Positions 36,259-44,617 of a DNA stretch of 64,000 nucleotides are shown here, one piece after another. Every line of letters starts with the position of its first letter. The first letter of the stretch is position 1. The notes under the pieces are model-generated. The model did no database searches. It had not been told where the DNA came from and saw only the letters and a program-made list of their open reading frames with translations. The position numbers were made by a program, and so were the translations under genes. This DNA comes from Methanosarcina sp. MSH10X1 (lineage in GTDB: Archaea > Halobacteriota > Methanosarcinia > Methanosarcinales > Methanosarcinaceae). The stretch lies in contig NZ_SCHL01000001.1 of the NCBI RefSeq assembly GCF_004099695.1, forward strand, positions 1-64,000. The letters are read 5' to 3'.

Positions 36259-36894
36259 TCAGTTAAAGCCACTGTCCGGAGAATCCGTTAAGGTTCCTTT
36301 CCTATAGATCAGTTCAAGAAGCCTTGTTTGCTTCTCTCTTATAAGAACATCAGTAGGATCGATTTCGAGCGCTCTATCATAACACTTCATGGCTTCCCCG
36401 TATCTGCCAAGGCTTTCGAGAGCCAGGCCTTTCTGATACAGTGAAAATACATCATCAGGCTTTACTTTCAGGACTTCGTCGTAAGATTCGATCGATTTTT
36501 CAAACTCCTTTAAGTTATTGAAGGCAAAACCCTTGAGGCACCTGATACCTGGGTTTTCAGGATCGATTTCCTGAGCCCTATCATAACAGACAAGAGCCTC
36601 TTTTGATTTTCCCATCCTGTCCAGGGCGAAACCTTTCTGGATCCACGCATCAAGATATAAAGGGTCCAGCGTTAAGGCTTTATCATATAGTCTGAGTTTG
36701 TCTTCGTAATTGTCAGTCTCGCTAGCCTTCGTAAGGAGCTGTCTGGGATCCTCTGGTTCTCCGGTTTTTCCTGCCGCTTCCGACTCTTTTTGCTTCATTT
36801 TATCCATTTTCGCACTCGCATCTTTATCTGTCATATCGGAATCCTCGCTTTTCCAGTGAAAGCTCATTCCGGACCCCTTCCGGGACTTTGCCAC
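36259..36894 (-). CDS. TPR-repeat protein
   Basis: The 211-residue product starts at GTG 36894 with a basic, Lys/Met/Glu-rich N-terminal third, followed by four TPR units (YDKALTLDPLYLDAWIQKG, YDRAQEIDPENPGIRCLKG, YDEVLKVKPDDVFSLYQKG, YDRALEIDPTDVLIREKQ). No membrane segment or signal peptide, so cytoplasmic. It probably mediates protein contacts. It resembles the TPR proteins at 4.2-5.2 and 37-38 kb, suggesting a local paralogue family. Confidence 0.85.
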   Translation of the reverse strand: MAKSRKGSGMSFHWKSEDSDMTDKDASAKMDKMKQKESEAAGKTGEPEDPRQLLTKASETDNYEDKLRLYDKALTLDPLYLDAWIQKGFALDRMGKSKEALVCYDRAQEIDPENPGIRCLKGFAFNNLKEFEKSIESYDEVLKVKPDDVFSLYQKGLALESLGRYGEAMKCYDRALEIDPTDVLIREKQTRLLELIYRKGTLTDSPDSGFN

Positions 36895-37157
36895 ACCTGG
36901 TCATTTTTACATTTCACGCATGGAACCAGAGCTAAAACTGGTATTCTGCATTTTTGTTTTCAATGAAATATACCTTTTCTGATTGGAATTTTACCGAATA
37001 TAAAAACTATTCTTTAATTAAAACATAGTCTGTTTTAAGCTCAAAGCATCAGGGTAGGAAAGTAGGAGTAACGGAACAGTATGAAGTACAGGGACTAAGA
37101 GAAAGAAATAAAAAAGGTGAAGCGTCAAAAAGATCAGAAAAAAAGATAAAAAAGAGG

Positions 37158-38378
37158 TTACTGAGAAGCTCTGGCTTTCTGCCTGCGGATCTCCGAAAGG
37201 ATTTTTACCTTGGTTTCAAGCGCAGGAACGAATCCCGGCTTCAATTCGAGAGCCCGGTTACAACTTTGCAGGGCTTCTTCTTGTTTACCCCCTTCGGAAA
37301 GGGCAAAACCCCTGGCTGCCCAGAGGCGGGGTTCGGTCGGGGCAAACTGGAGTGCCTTGTCGTAATTAATCAGGGCTTCTTCGAACCTGCCGAGCCTGGA
37401 AAGCAGGCTTCCGGCCGATGCAAGGGCTTCAAGGTAATCGGGCCTTATTCGAAGGGCGGAACTGTAAGCCTCAAAGGCTTCTTCTTCCCTGCCCAGAGAC
37501 GAAAGTACGGAGCCTTTTCCTGCCCAGGCTTCAGCATATCCCGGATACTTCAGAAGAATATTTTCATAGGTATCGAGGGATTCTTCAAACCTGCCAAGCC
37601 TGGCAAGAGCAACCCCTTTATTGTCCCAGGCAACTTCAAAAGCCGGCTCAAGTTCAATTGTCCTGTCATAGGCTTCAATCGCTTCTTCAAGCCTGCCCAT
37701 CTCCGAAAGGATAACGCCCCTGTTATACCAGACCCGGTGATCGTCAGGAGCAATAATCAGGACCTGCGCAGTAAGCTGCAGGGCAGTCTCAAACCGCCTG
37801 GCTTTATACATCAGCACAGCTTTCTGAAAAAGGGCTGTGGCGTCCTGAGGATTTATCTCAAGCCGCTCAGAGCAAACCTGAAGTTCCTCGAAGAAAGGCA
37901 GGGAGGCATAGAGATTTCTTACAGCCAGAAACAGAGACAGGATTTCATAGTTTTCCCCGTGAAATGTAAGCAATCCTGTTCCCTTATCATATGAAAAGGC
38001 TGCCATTTTCTCCTGATCGGTACTTTCTTCCTGTACATCCTTCTCTCTTTTACCTCTGGGGGATTTTTCTACTCCTGTAGTTTTCTCTTTTTCTATTCCT
38101 TTAATCACAGCTTTCAGCCCGGAAAAAGCTGCTGGAGAAAGAGGGGAATTGCCTGAAATCGAAAATGCGGATCTGAAGGATTTTCCGAGTTTTCTATCGT
38201 TATTACGCCATAAAGCCTTTGAAACATCCTGGCATTCGACAAGAAATTTTCCCAGGCAGAGCCTCAGGGAGGCCTGGCTCCCGGATTGCTCAAGCGCAGT
38301 AAAGGCTGAAATCGCTGCCCTGCAGTAGTCCCGAAGTTCGTTCAGGGAAGTGTTTGTTCTAAAAGAATAAGCCTCCGT
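37158..38378 (-). CDS. TPR-repeat protein, apparent ACG start
   Basis: The region contains seven to eight TPR units (about residues 160-395; VWYNRGVILSEMGRLEEAIEAY, AWDNKGVALARLGRFEESL and similar). The first standard start is GTG 38108, but the same frame is protein-like for 90 codons upstream (EAYSFRTNTSLNELRDYCRA ... LRLCLGKFLVECQDVSKALW). An ACG at 38378 has GGAGGG six bases upstream and gives a 406-residue protein. It would follow the PASTA gene by 21 bases. Alternative: ACG is not used and the upstream part belonged to one longer PASTA-TPR gene, since both are in the same frame with only TGA 38402-38400 between them. Confidence 0.75.
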   Translation of the reverse strand, partial: TEAYSFRTNTSLNELRDYCRAAISAFTALEQSGSQASLRLCLGKFLVECQDVSKALWRNNDRKLGKSFRSAFSISGNSPLSPAAFSGLKAVIKGIEKEKTTGVEKSPRGKREKDVQEESTDQEKMAAFSYDKGTGLLTFHGENYEILSLFLAVRNLYASLPFFEELQVCSERLEINPQDATALFQKAVLMYKARRFETALQLTAQVLIIAPDDHRVWYNRGVILSEMGRLEEAIEAYDRTIELEPAFEVAWDNKGVALARLGRFEESLDTYENILLKYPGYAEAWAGKGSVLSSLGREEEAFEAYSSALRIRPDYLEALASAGSLLSRLGRFEEALINYDKALQFAPTEPRLWAARGFALSEGGKQEEALQSCNRALELKPGFVPALETKVKILSEIRRQKARASQ

Positions 38379-38399
38379 TTTAAACCCTCCTGCCTCTGT

Positions 38400-38894
38400 T
38401 CAGCTGTGGTCGGAAAAAGCGCGGCATAATGAGTTTTTCTCAGGTGGCAAATACTTGCCTTTTGCTGCGACTGTGAGCTTTACAGCCGATCCGACCGGGT
38501 AGTCCGTCCCCGGCTCCGGTTCCTGTCGGAGAATATCTCCGGCCTTAACCCCTATGGGAAGAATTCCTTTTTTCTCGATGATCTCTCCTGCTCTTAGCCC
38601 GGCTTCTTCCAGGGTTTTCAGGGCTTTTTCAAGGGGCTGTTTCATAACGTTTGGAACTTCCACACTTCCTGTTACAGTTCCTGCCCTATCTTCCAGCCCT
38701 TGAGTTCCCTCTCTTCCTTCAAGCACTTCTTCGAGCAGGTCAATTGCCCCACTAATCCGGAGGAGAGTTTCACTCAGGCTCTTTTTCCGGTCTTCGAGTT
38801 CTGCAAGCTTTAATTCTATGTCTTTAAGGATTTTCTGCCCTGATTCGTATTCTGCCCTGAGCTCAGTTAAACGCTGTTCAAGTTGTGTTTTCAT
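38400..38894 (-). CDS. Coiled-coil protein with one PASTA domain
   Basis: The 164-residue product has an N-terminal Glu/Lys/Leu coiled coil (about 1-60) and a PASTA domain (about 78-145: VPNVMKQPLEKALKTLEEAG ... GDILRQEPEPGTDYPVGSAV). PASTA domains bind peptidoglycan-like or protein ligands in bacteria; the archaeal ligand is unknown. There is no signal peptide, so a cytoplasmic role is likely. It is in the same frame as the TPR gene downstream and probably co-transcribed with it. Confidence 0.85.
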   Translation of the reverse strand: MKTQLEQRLTELRAEYESGQKILKDIELKLAELEDRKKSLSETLLRISGAIDLLEEVLEGREGTQGLEDRAGTVTGSVEVPNVMKQPLEKALKTLEEAGLRAGEIIEKKGILPIGVKAGDILRQEPEPGTDYPVGSAVKLTVAAKGKYLPPEKNSLCRAFSDHS

Positions 38895-39244
38895 ACTCCT
38901 GCAAACCCCTTCTTGATCATTGTTTCCATTATGTTATGAGGTATTATTCTACAATTCGACATTCAGTTCAGGTTCAAACCAGCCCTGATTTACGCTTTTG
39001 CATATTTTTTCTGTATTTCCAGGCTTAATATTTTGACTTCATGACCGGTTTGACTCTTTTGGCTTTATAGCCTGGTTTTAACCTTTTTGATATACCTGTC
39101 GTTTTATTTGTTGTTCTCCTCTTTATATCAGGCTTTTTTTCTTTCTGTACAATTCCAGCCCAACACATTTTAAGTTTTATATTTTTACACGCGGTCGATT
39201 GAGACATCAAATTGAAGAAATCGAAGAATATTTTGAGAAATTTT
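38895..39244. other. Intergenic region, no gene recognised
   Basis: AT/T-rich sequence between the PASTA gene promoter side and the 3' end of the truncated permease. An ORF on the minus strand reaching into the permease region (39025-39306) has no coding character. No repeats seen. Confidence 0.35.
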
Positions 39245-40438
39245 TTATAAAAAGTACAGGATAACAGGCAGTAGAATAACTCCCATTGCATGGGATTTCC
39301 TGACATTCATAAAAGAGGCAAGCATACCTATGGGAGTCGAAATTACAAAAATGAAAAACCCGAAAAGCCCGGTGAAGAGATAGACCATTACTGCAAGCCC
39401 GATGAGGACTCCTGCACAGAGTTTACTGTAATCGAGTTTTTTTAGGATGAGATGGGCATTGTTCCCAATCCAGACTGTGGAAAAGTAGGAAAACAGCGCT
39501 GTTAACACCATAGCGGCAAAAAAGAGCATCAAAGCGGATAAATCAAGCGTATTTGTTCCCAGGATGTCTTCCACAGCAACCATTGCTCCGCTCCGGGTCC
39601 TTCCTATTACCACAAAAGCCACCAGCCCGAAAATTGCGTTTGAGGTATTTACTCCGGAATTTGAAATTATGAATTCCTTCGAACTCTCAAGCGTTTCGGG
39701 ATTGCCGGCGTAGGGGTCAGAATAGAGAGAGGATTTGAGCTTTCCGGGTTCGGGAACTTTTTTCCGGAGTGGAATCCTGTCAAAATCGACTTTAGCAATT
39801 AGCCCTGTGATAAGTGCTGCAATTGCCGAGGATAGACCAGGCAGCCATGCCACAAGTGAGCCTGCTGCGCTGCCTGTCAGGATTCCCCGGAGAATCCTTT
39901 TTCTGGAAAGCTTGAGTGCCGAAACGGACTCCTCGGGAATATTCGAGCTTGTTAGAAGGCTTATGATTAACTGGGATGATCCGAAGAGCCCGCTGAGGAG
40001 GGGAAGGAGTATGGAAGGCTCCCCAAAATTAACAATTGGCACCATAAAAGATTCCCTGGCAAAAGCAAAGAGCCCAAGCACGCCTGTTATCAAAAAAAGT
40101 ATGAGTGCAAAGGCTTTGTATTTATACTTTGCAAGCGGACCTTTTTCCTTTGAATCCTCGCCCTTCTCTGTTGCAAGCATAAGAAACACGATTAATATAA
40201 GAATCACTGCCATATGCGCTTCAATATAGGGATAGACAGCCTTGAAGAAAAGTGAGAATGGCAGCACGAAAATCATAGCAGCAATTACCGAGCCTGCACT
40301 TCCGAGTGCTGAAAGCCGGACCGCCTCAGCTCCTGCCCCTTCAATCAGAAGCCTGTGTCCCGGCAGGACCGTGAGCGCAGTATCCCCATCCGGCGCCCCT
40401 AAGAACACCGACGGGATAATATCATGAAGTGTTTTGCA
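39245..40438 (-). pseudogene. TctA/DUF112-type permease lacking its N-terminus
   Basis: The frame encodes about 395 residues with roughly ten membrane helices and the family motif IIPSVFLGAPDGDTALTVLPGH near its beginning. In the DUF112/TctA family this motif is preceded by some 70-90 residues including a TG-x-x-PG-x-H motif and helices; here the frame is cut by TAA at 40441-40439 only ten codons upstream of the motif, right next to the integrase gene. A GTG at 40408 could permit translation of a shortened product, but loss of the conserved first segment makes a functional permease unlikely. The missing part was not found elsewhere in the window. Confidence 0.75.
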
Positions 40439-40480
40439 TTATAAAGTAAGTTTTTAATAAAAGAGAAGTATAAACACTTC
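40426..40480. other. Probable left attachment region with 8-base inverted repeats
   Basis: GAAGTGTT (40426-40433) and AACACTTC (40473-40480) form perfect inverted repeats around AT-rich DNA, exactly where similarity to the permease family ends and the integrase gene begins. This is the expected layout of an att junction beside a tyrosine recombinase. I did not find a matching att copy to the right in the window. Confidence 0.5.
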
Positions 40481-40493
40481 AGGATGATCAAGC

Positions 40494-41822
40494 TTGAAAG
40501 TGCGTGAATTAAAAGAAGACGCAACCATAATCGAATGGTTAACCACAATTAATTCAAGACCTAACACCGAGTGCAATTACCTGTTAGGCTTTCAATGGTT
40601 CACAGAATGGACAGGTAAAGAGCCAGAAGCCCTATTACTTGAAGCTGAACAGGAGACTAAAGACGGGCTTCTCATGCGGCACAGGAGCATAAAAAAATAT
40701 CTCATAGGCTTCAGGAAGTATTTACAAGATAAAGGAAATGCACCGCAGACAATTAAAGGATATATTACAGGGGTAAGGAGTTTTTATACAGCATTTGATA
40801 TTACGCTTCCTAATCTCACAAGGTCAGGAAACAAAGCACAAACCCTTAAAAGACATAAGGAAATACCCTCAAAAGAAGACCTTCAAGAAACTTTAAAAGT
40901 ATGTGGTCCGCTGGAAAAAGCTATCCTACTTGTTGGGGTTTCCAGTGGATTGAGTGCGCATGAGATATGCAATTTAAAAGTAGCTGATTTTAAGAAAGGA
41001 TACGATCCTGAAACAGGGATAACAACTTTAGATTTACGTAGGGGTAAAGTAGGCTTCGATTTTATAACATTTTTAAGCCCAGAAGCTTCAAAAGCTGTTC
41101 AGGATTACCTCACATATAGAGCAAGGACAGCGAAAACTAACGAAAAACGCAGGTTAGACCAGCTTGAGAAGCAAAGGGTATTTTCGGATAATGACTACCT
41201 TTTTATAAAAAGGTCTATTGACCCTAGTTATTTAAAAAGCCATGATGATGAGCTACGAAACCTTAATCAATACTCTTTTTCGAAGGTTTACCGCAATATC
41301 TCTGAGAAGGCACAGAAAAACACACCTGCAGGATACTGGAATTTAATTCGATCCCATAATATGAGAAAATACTTTAACAGCGCATTACTCAACGCAGGAG
41401 CTGATTCTTTTCACGTTGAATTTTTTATGGGACATACCCTAGATGATACAAAGGCTGCATACTTTAGGGCAGATAAGGGGAAATTAAAGGAAATTTACAA
41501 AAAATATATTCCCTATATCACGATTGAAAAAGCTCTTGATCCTGAGCAGCACCCAGATTTCATAATATTGAAAAAGGAATCAGAGACTTACGCTAGGGCG
41601 GCGGCAAACGCAACAGTAGAAAGGAACGAACTTATTGAACTCCGGGCAGAAATGGAGAGGCTGAAGCAAGCCGGATCAATAAAAGATGGGTATATGCAGT
41701 TTGCAGATGTGAACGAAATTATAGAAATGAGAAATAATTTAGATCAAAAGCTTAAAGACTTAGAACAAGAGTTGGAGGAAATTTCTAAATTAAAGGAAAT
41801 GATGCTTAAGGGTGGGAGATAA
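40494..41822 (+). CDS. Tyrosine recombinase/integrase (archaeal) with coiled-coil tail
   Basis: The 442-residue product starts at TTG 40494 with GGATGAT upstream. It has a SAM-like N-terminal core-binding domain (about 10-110) and a catalytic domain with GKVGFDFITFLSP (Lys region), SHNMRKYFNSALL (H-x-x-R), FFMGHTLDDTKAAYFRAD (the H-box and the nucleophile Tyr). At the first catalytic Arg position (usually SGLR-x-x-EI) it reads SSGLSAHEICNL, so that Arg appears replaced. A Glu/Leu coiled coil occupies about 375-440. It probably integrates the element to its right into the permease gene at its left. Confidence 0.9.
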   Translation: MKVRELKEDATIIEWLTTINSRPNTECNYLLGFQWFTEWTGKEPEALLLEAEQETKDGLLMRHRSIKKYLIGFRKYLQDKGNAPQTIKGYITGVRSFYTAFDITLPNLTRSGNKAQTLKRHKEIPSKEDLQETLKVCGPLEKAILLVGVSSGLSAHEICNLKVADFKKGYDPETGITTLDLRRGKVGFDFITFLSPEASKAVQDYLTYRARTAKTNEKRRLDQLEKQRVFSDNDYLFIKRSIDPSYLKSHDDELRNLNQYSFSKVYRNISEKAQKNTPAGYWNLIRSHNMRKYFNSALLNAGADSFHVEFFMGHTLDDTKAAYFRADKGKLKEIYKKYIPYITIEKALDPEQHPDFIILKKESETYARAAANATVERNELIELRAEMERLKQAGSIKDGYMQFADVNEIIEMRNNLDQKLKDLEQELEEISKLKEMMLKGGR

Positions 41823-41839
41823 CTCTCCCAAATAAAATA

Positions 41840-43411
41840 TTATACAGTATAAATTTCTGGGCTCTCCGATTTTTCCTTACGTTTTTCCATATAGTTCTCA
41901 CAGAATCTGTCTAAAGCAAGAATGTCTCTCTCGCTTGGTACTAGATTCTTTTTTAGCCCAGCTTGCAACCTTCTCATAATAATTACATATTTTCTTTCAT
42001 CTTCTGAATCAATTCCACTTTCAATATCTCTATGGAAATAGTGCTCGAACATTACTTGATAGATTGAAAATCTTACCGTATATTGGTGAGCTAATATTTC
42101 ACCTAATATTGAATTCATACCCATTATTAATTCTTCTATTTTTTTTCGGTGTTCCCACAGCTCTATTTCGTATTCCGACATTAATCCTTCCAGGTATTCT
42201 TGATATCGTTCTTGGTACTCTTGAAATTCTTCTTCTGATCTCTGAGTATCTTCTTGGTATTCTTGCAATCCTTCTTGGTATTCTTGGTATATCTTTCTTA
42301 TTTCTTCTGGAGAAGCTTGCACTTTTTCTGGGAAACCTTGCATCTCTTGTATTACTGTTCGAAATACCTTTACCAATACTTCAATCAATACTTTACAGAT
42401 ATTGTCTGGTATAGCAAGGAATTCTCCGGGAATTTCTTTAAACATTGTCTGGAATATTTCATAAGAGATTTTAACAGACAGCTCTTTAAGAAGAATATAA
42501 TTCTCAATATTTGACATATCATCAGGAATATCTGCTAAGAACTTCTCCAAAATATAAGTGGATAATACCTTCAGGTCATAATTCCGTTTATAAACCCCTC
42601 TATTAATTTTATGCAGCATTTTTTGGTTCATCAAATCAGCCATTTTTATGGCATATTCTTCCACAAACTTTAGTTCCCAATTACCAATGTCTACTCCCCA
42701 TAAATCTGTAGTTTCAAATATTTCTCGAAAAGTTTTTTCATTTATTTTAACATTTGGAAGAACTATTATGGAATTTGAACAAACCTCTACTTCTGAAATA
42801 TTGTCTATGTTCTCTTTATAAACGTCTAACCAAATTGTAGGGCTAACTGAAATATGTTCTATATAAGTATTGTAGAAGGTTCTAATGTCATTTAGGATAT
42901 GATCATACTCTTCATAACCTTCACCATACTGAAACATCTTATAAGCCGTGTCAAGTACTGTTTTGATGCCTTTTTCCAAGCACATATTAAATAAAGAATC
43001 ACAAAGACACAACTGAATACGAAACGCTTTACAATGTACAGGTCCAAAAATGTACTCTTTACAGTCTCGCTCTTCAAGGATTATATTTATAGACTTGTCG
43101 TATGTGTTCAATTGTATTTCAGGAAAATGTTCCCAGATACTTCGTAAGCTTTCCATTTTTTCAATTTTCCATTTGTTCTCCAATCCTGGTTTACGTCGGA
43201 TTTTTTCTATACAACATTGGTTTTTTAAATCGTTTAAATGATTCCTGATGTTGTTCTCATCTACTATATTATATTTTTCTAGTAGATATTTTGTTATATC
43301 CGGTCCAGATACTTTGTCATCTTCACTGATAATATACCTGATAATCCCGATTTTTACTTCATTCTCCTTTAAACGCTCTCCTCTACTTCTAGTCTTTTTA
43401 TTTTCAGCCAT
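41840..43411 (-). CDS. Winged-helix protein with long Gln/Glu/Tyr coiled coil, unknown function
   Basis: The 523-residue product begins with a basic stretch and a winged helix-turn-helix (about 15-80; KIGIIRYIISEDDKVSGPDITKYL and NHLNDLKNQCCIEKIRRKPG), followed by a helical middle part of unknown type. Residues ~365-425 are a run of YQE-type repeats (EYQEGLQEYQEDTQ) within a coiled coil, and the end is helical and basic. It converges on the integrase with 17 bases between stops. An element-encoded regulator is plausible; such wHTH proteins are common in methanogen mobile DNA. No enzymatic motif seen. Confidence 0.75.
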   Translation of the reverse strand: MAENKKTRSRGERLKENEVKIGIIRYIISEDDKVSGPDITKYLLEKYNIVDENNIRNHLNDLKNQCCIEKIRRKPGLENKWKIEKMESLRSIWEHFPEIQLNTYDKSINIILEERDCKEYIFGPVHCKAFRIQLCLCDSLFNMCLEKGIKTVLDTAYKMFQYGEGYEEYDHILNDIRTFYNTYIEHISVSPTIWLDVYKENIDNISEVEVCSNSIIVLPNVKINEKTFREIFETTDLWGVDIGNWELKFVEEYAIKMADLMNQKMLHKINRGVYKRNYDLKVLSTYILEKFLADIPDDMSNIENYILLKELSVKISYEIFQTMFKEIPGEFLAIPDNICKVLIEVLVKVFRTVIQEMQGFPEKVQASPEEIRKIYQEYQEGLQEYQEDTQRSEEEFQEYQERYQEYLEGLMSEYEIELWEHRKKIEELIMGMNSILGEILAHQYTVRFSIYQVMFEHYFHRDIESGIDSEDERKYVIIMRRLQAGLKKNLVPSERDILALDRFCENYMEKRKEKSESPEIYTV

Positions 43412-43546
43412 ATGTAGTAAAGACCTAAAGGATATTTAAAATTGTCTATTTATGACTAAAATCGCATTGTGCATAGCTTGTTTTTAATACCACATGGATA
43501 TAAATTTCGAGAAATATCCATAAGATTATACCTTTTTATACATTTA

Positions 43547-43637
43547 ATGCCCATTAGGAATTGCAGTTAAGGCATGCTAACCCGTGGAAACAGAAAACTG
43601 TGACAGGTAGGGGTTCGATTCTTATTCCCTTACCTCC
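43547..43637 (+). other. Class II tRNA-like sequence with strong hairpin (not a normal tRNA)
   Basis: The order of elements recalls a Leu/Ser-type tRNA: GTTAAGGC (D-arm-like), a 4-pair stem around CTAACC, a perfect variable-arm-like hairpin ACAG-aaaa-CTGT, GGGTTCGATTC (T-loop-like) and a terminal TCCA. However the acceptor strands do not pair and the T-stem is poor. Instead AGGTAGGG and CCCTTACCT form an 8-pair stem with one bulge around the TTCGATT loop. It may be a decayed tRNA, a tRNA-derived attachment site or a tRNA mimic. Confidence 0.35.
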
Positions 43638-43711
43638 AGAAAGGATAAAAAACAATATGAAAAAAATAATAACATGGTAATTAAAATGTTTGATGACAGA
43701 GATTTAAAGAT

Positions 43712-43752
43712 TTGCCCGATCCCTCAGTCCGGGCAAGGCACTAAAGGGATCG
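43712..43752 (+). promoter_or_regulatory. Possible pseudoknot/switch in the leader of a small gene
   Basis: TTGCCCG (43712-43718) pairs with CGGGCAA (43730-43736), and the intervening CGATCCCT (43717-43724) pairs with AGGGATCG (43745-43752). The order 5'S1-5'S2-3'S1-3'S2 is that of an H-type pseudoknot, with two shared bases so that partial alternation is also possible. A further hairpin CAAAC-gacc-GTTTG follows at 43762-43775, directly before the ribosome-binding site AAGGAGAT. It could control translation of the 52-residue ORF. Confidence 0.5.
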
Positions 43753-43792
43753 GAGTACCGACAAACGACCGTTTGAAGGAGATGTGCCGGTT

Positions 43793-43951
43793 ATGAAAGA
43801 TACGCCTCAAAGTAATTTATCATTTTTGGAGTGGACTAAACGAGTAATTACCGAACATCCTGACATACTTGAATATATGCTAAAAAGTTCGGATTTATTG
43901 GACAGGGTTATAGCAAAGCGAATCATACAAAACGCTACCAGTAGTGACTAA
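43793..43951 (+). CDS. Small hypothetical protein of the integrated element (52 residues)
   Basis: ATG 43793 to TAA 43951, with AAGGAGAT about eight bases upstream. The product MKDTPQSNLSFLEWTKRVIT... is predicted helical and acidic/basic mixed, ending IIQNATSSD; no membrane helix. I do not recognise it. The good ribosome-binding site and structured leader argue that it is real. It is in the same direction as the primase genes. Confidence 0.55.
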   Translation: MKDTPQSNLSFLEWTKRVITEHPDILEYMLKSSDLLDRVIAKRIIQNATSSD

Positions 43952-43991
43952 GAATGCTTCCTGATGTTATAAAGCCTTTAAAGATTAAAGA

Positions 43992-44117
43992 TTGAAATCA
44001 GGACTGCTGAGAAGGCAACCATGTTTCTTGTGCGGTAAAACATGCGGAAAAGAGTGCACATGTGGAGATGATAAAGAGCAATCCAAAAAGTGCAGTGACT
44101 TACTATATTTCGGATAG
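43992..44117 (+). CDS. Very small Cys-rich (zinc-finger-like) protein
   Basis: A 41-codon frame begins at TTG 43992 and reads MKSGLLRRQPCFLCGKTCGK, then ECTCGDDKEQSKKC. The C-x2-C-x3-C-x3-C-x-C arrangement is typical of small zinc proteins in archaeal mobile elements. No Shine-Dalgarno is visible; the TTG overlaps the TGA of a 13-codon frame starting ATG 43954 (TTGA), so re-initiation after that short frame is possible. The Cys density in one frame supports coding. Confidence 0.45.
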   Translation: MKSGLLRRQPCFLCGKTCGKECTCGDDKEQSKKCSDLLYFG

Positions 44118-44266
44118 GCTATAATTACTCATTATCTTTACGCAATTAAGCCTAATAAGCACTTATTGGTCTATTAAAGCCTTTTACCTTCTGTACTAGC
44201 GAAGGTTTATTAATAACTTCTAATAGATATTTATAGTAATTATAATAAAAATTTGCAAGGTGAGAG

Positions 44267-44404
44267 ATGACTCGATCTATAATAAGTTTGTATTTGGATG
44301 ATGATTTGATTAAGGAACTTGATCACGTACGGGAAGACTTTTCACGATCTTCATACGTGCAACATACCCTAAAGAATGCTTTAAAGGTTAAAATTGAGCC
44401 TTAA
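44267..44404 (+). CDS. Ribbon-helix-helix (CopG-like) regulator, 45 residues
   Basis: ATG 44267 with GGTGAG immediately upstream and TATA-like sequence near 44228-44245. The product starts MTRSIISLYLDDDLIKELDH and continues with SRSSYVQHTLKNALK: a beta-strand with alternating residues, a helix, a short turn and a second helix, as in CopG/Arc-type dimeric repressors. Such proteins control copy number or transcription in plasmids and viruses. It precedes the replication genes and may repress them. Confidence 0.75.
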   Translation: MTRSIISLYLDDDLIKELDHVREDFSRSSYVQHTLKNALKVKIEP

Positions 44405-44466
44405 AAGGGTGATAATAGAGAAAAGAGAATCAGTTAAGATGTAAAGAATGAGCAAAGGTTAAAGGA

Positions 44467-44500
44467 GAGATATGGAGGAGCGTCCCCTCTTCCACATCTC
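44467..44500 (+). promoter_or_regulatory. Strong hairpin that includes a ribosome-binding site
   Basis: GAGAT-a-TGGAGGAG pairs with CTCTTCCA-c-ATCTC around a 6-base loop: thirteen pairs, one G-U and one mismatch. It contains AAGGAGAG and the ATG of an 11-codon frame (MEERPLFHISA). It could be an intrinsic terminator for the RHH gene, an sRNA or a translational switch. A TATA box for the next gene follows at 44512-44530. Confidence 0.5.
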
Positions 44501-44617
44501 GGCATAAAATTGTGTATATAATATAACTTTTCGTTGTTATTAACTACGTGCTGTTCTTATTTATACCTTTTTGATGCCCCCCGCTTTAGCTTTTGCTATC
44601 TAAAATGGAGGATTATT

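Larger units (their letters stand above)
43412..43792. other. Intergenic region carrying a tRNA-like element and structured leader
   Basis: No protein gene recognised. A TATA-like box at 43532-43540 precedes the tRNA-like sequence; further right lie the pseudoknot-like leader and the ribosome-binding site of the 52-residue ORF. The left part holds the divergent promoter of the winged-helix gene. Confidence 0.4.

Noticed and set aside
37266-37994. 242-codon plus-strand ORF opposite the second TPR gene
   Set aside because: Same effect as above: regular TPR codons leave the reverse frame open.
39025-39306. 93-codon minus-strand ORF overlapping the permease end
   Set aside because: It is out of frame with the permease, basic and low in complexity, and lacks a start signal.
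43547-43637. A functional tRNA gene
   Set aside because: Acceptor strands do not pair and the T-stem is largely mismatched, so I list it only as tRNA-like.
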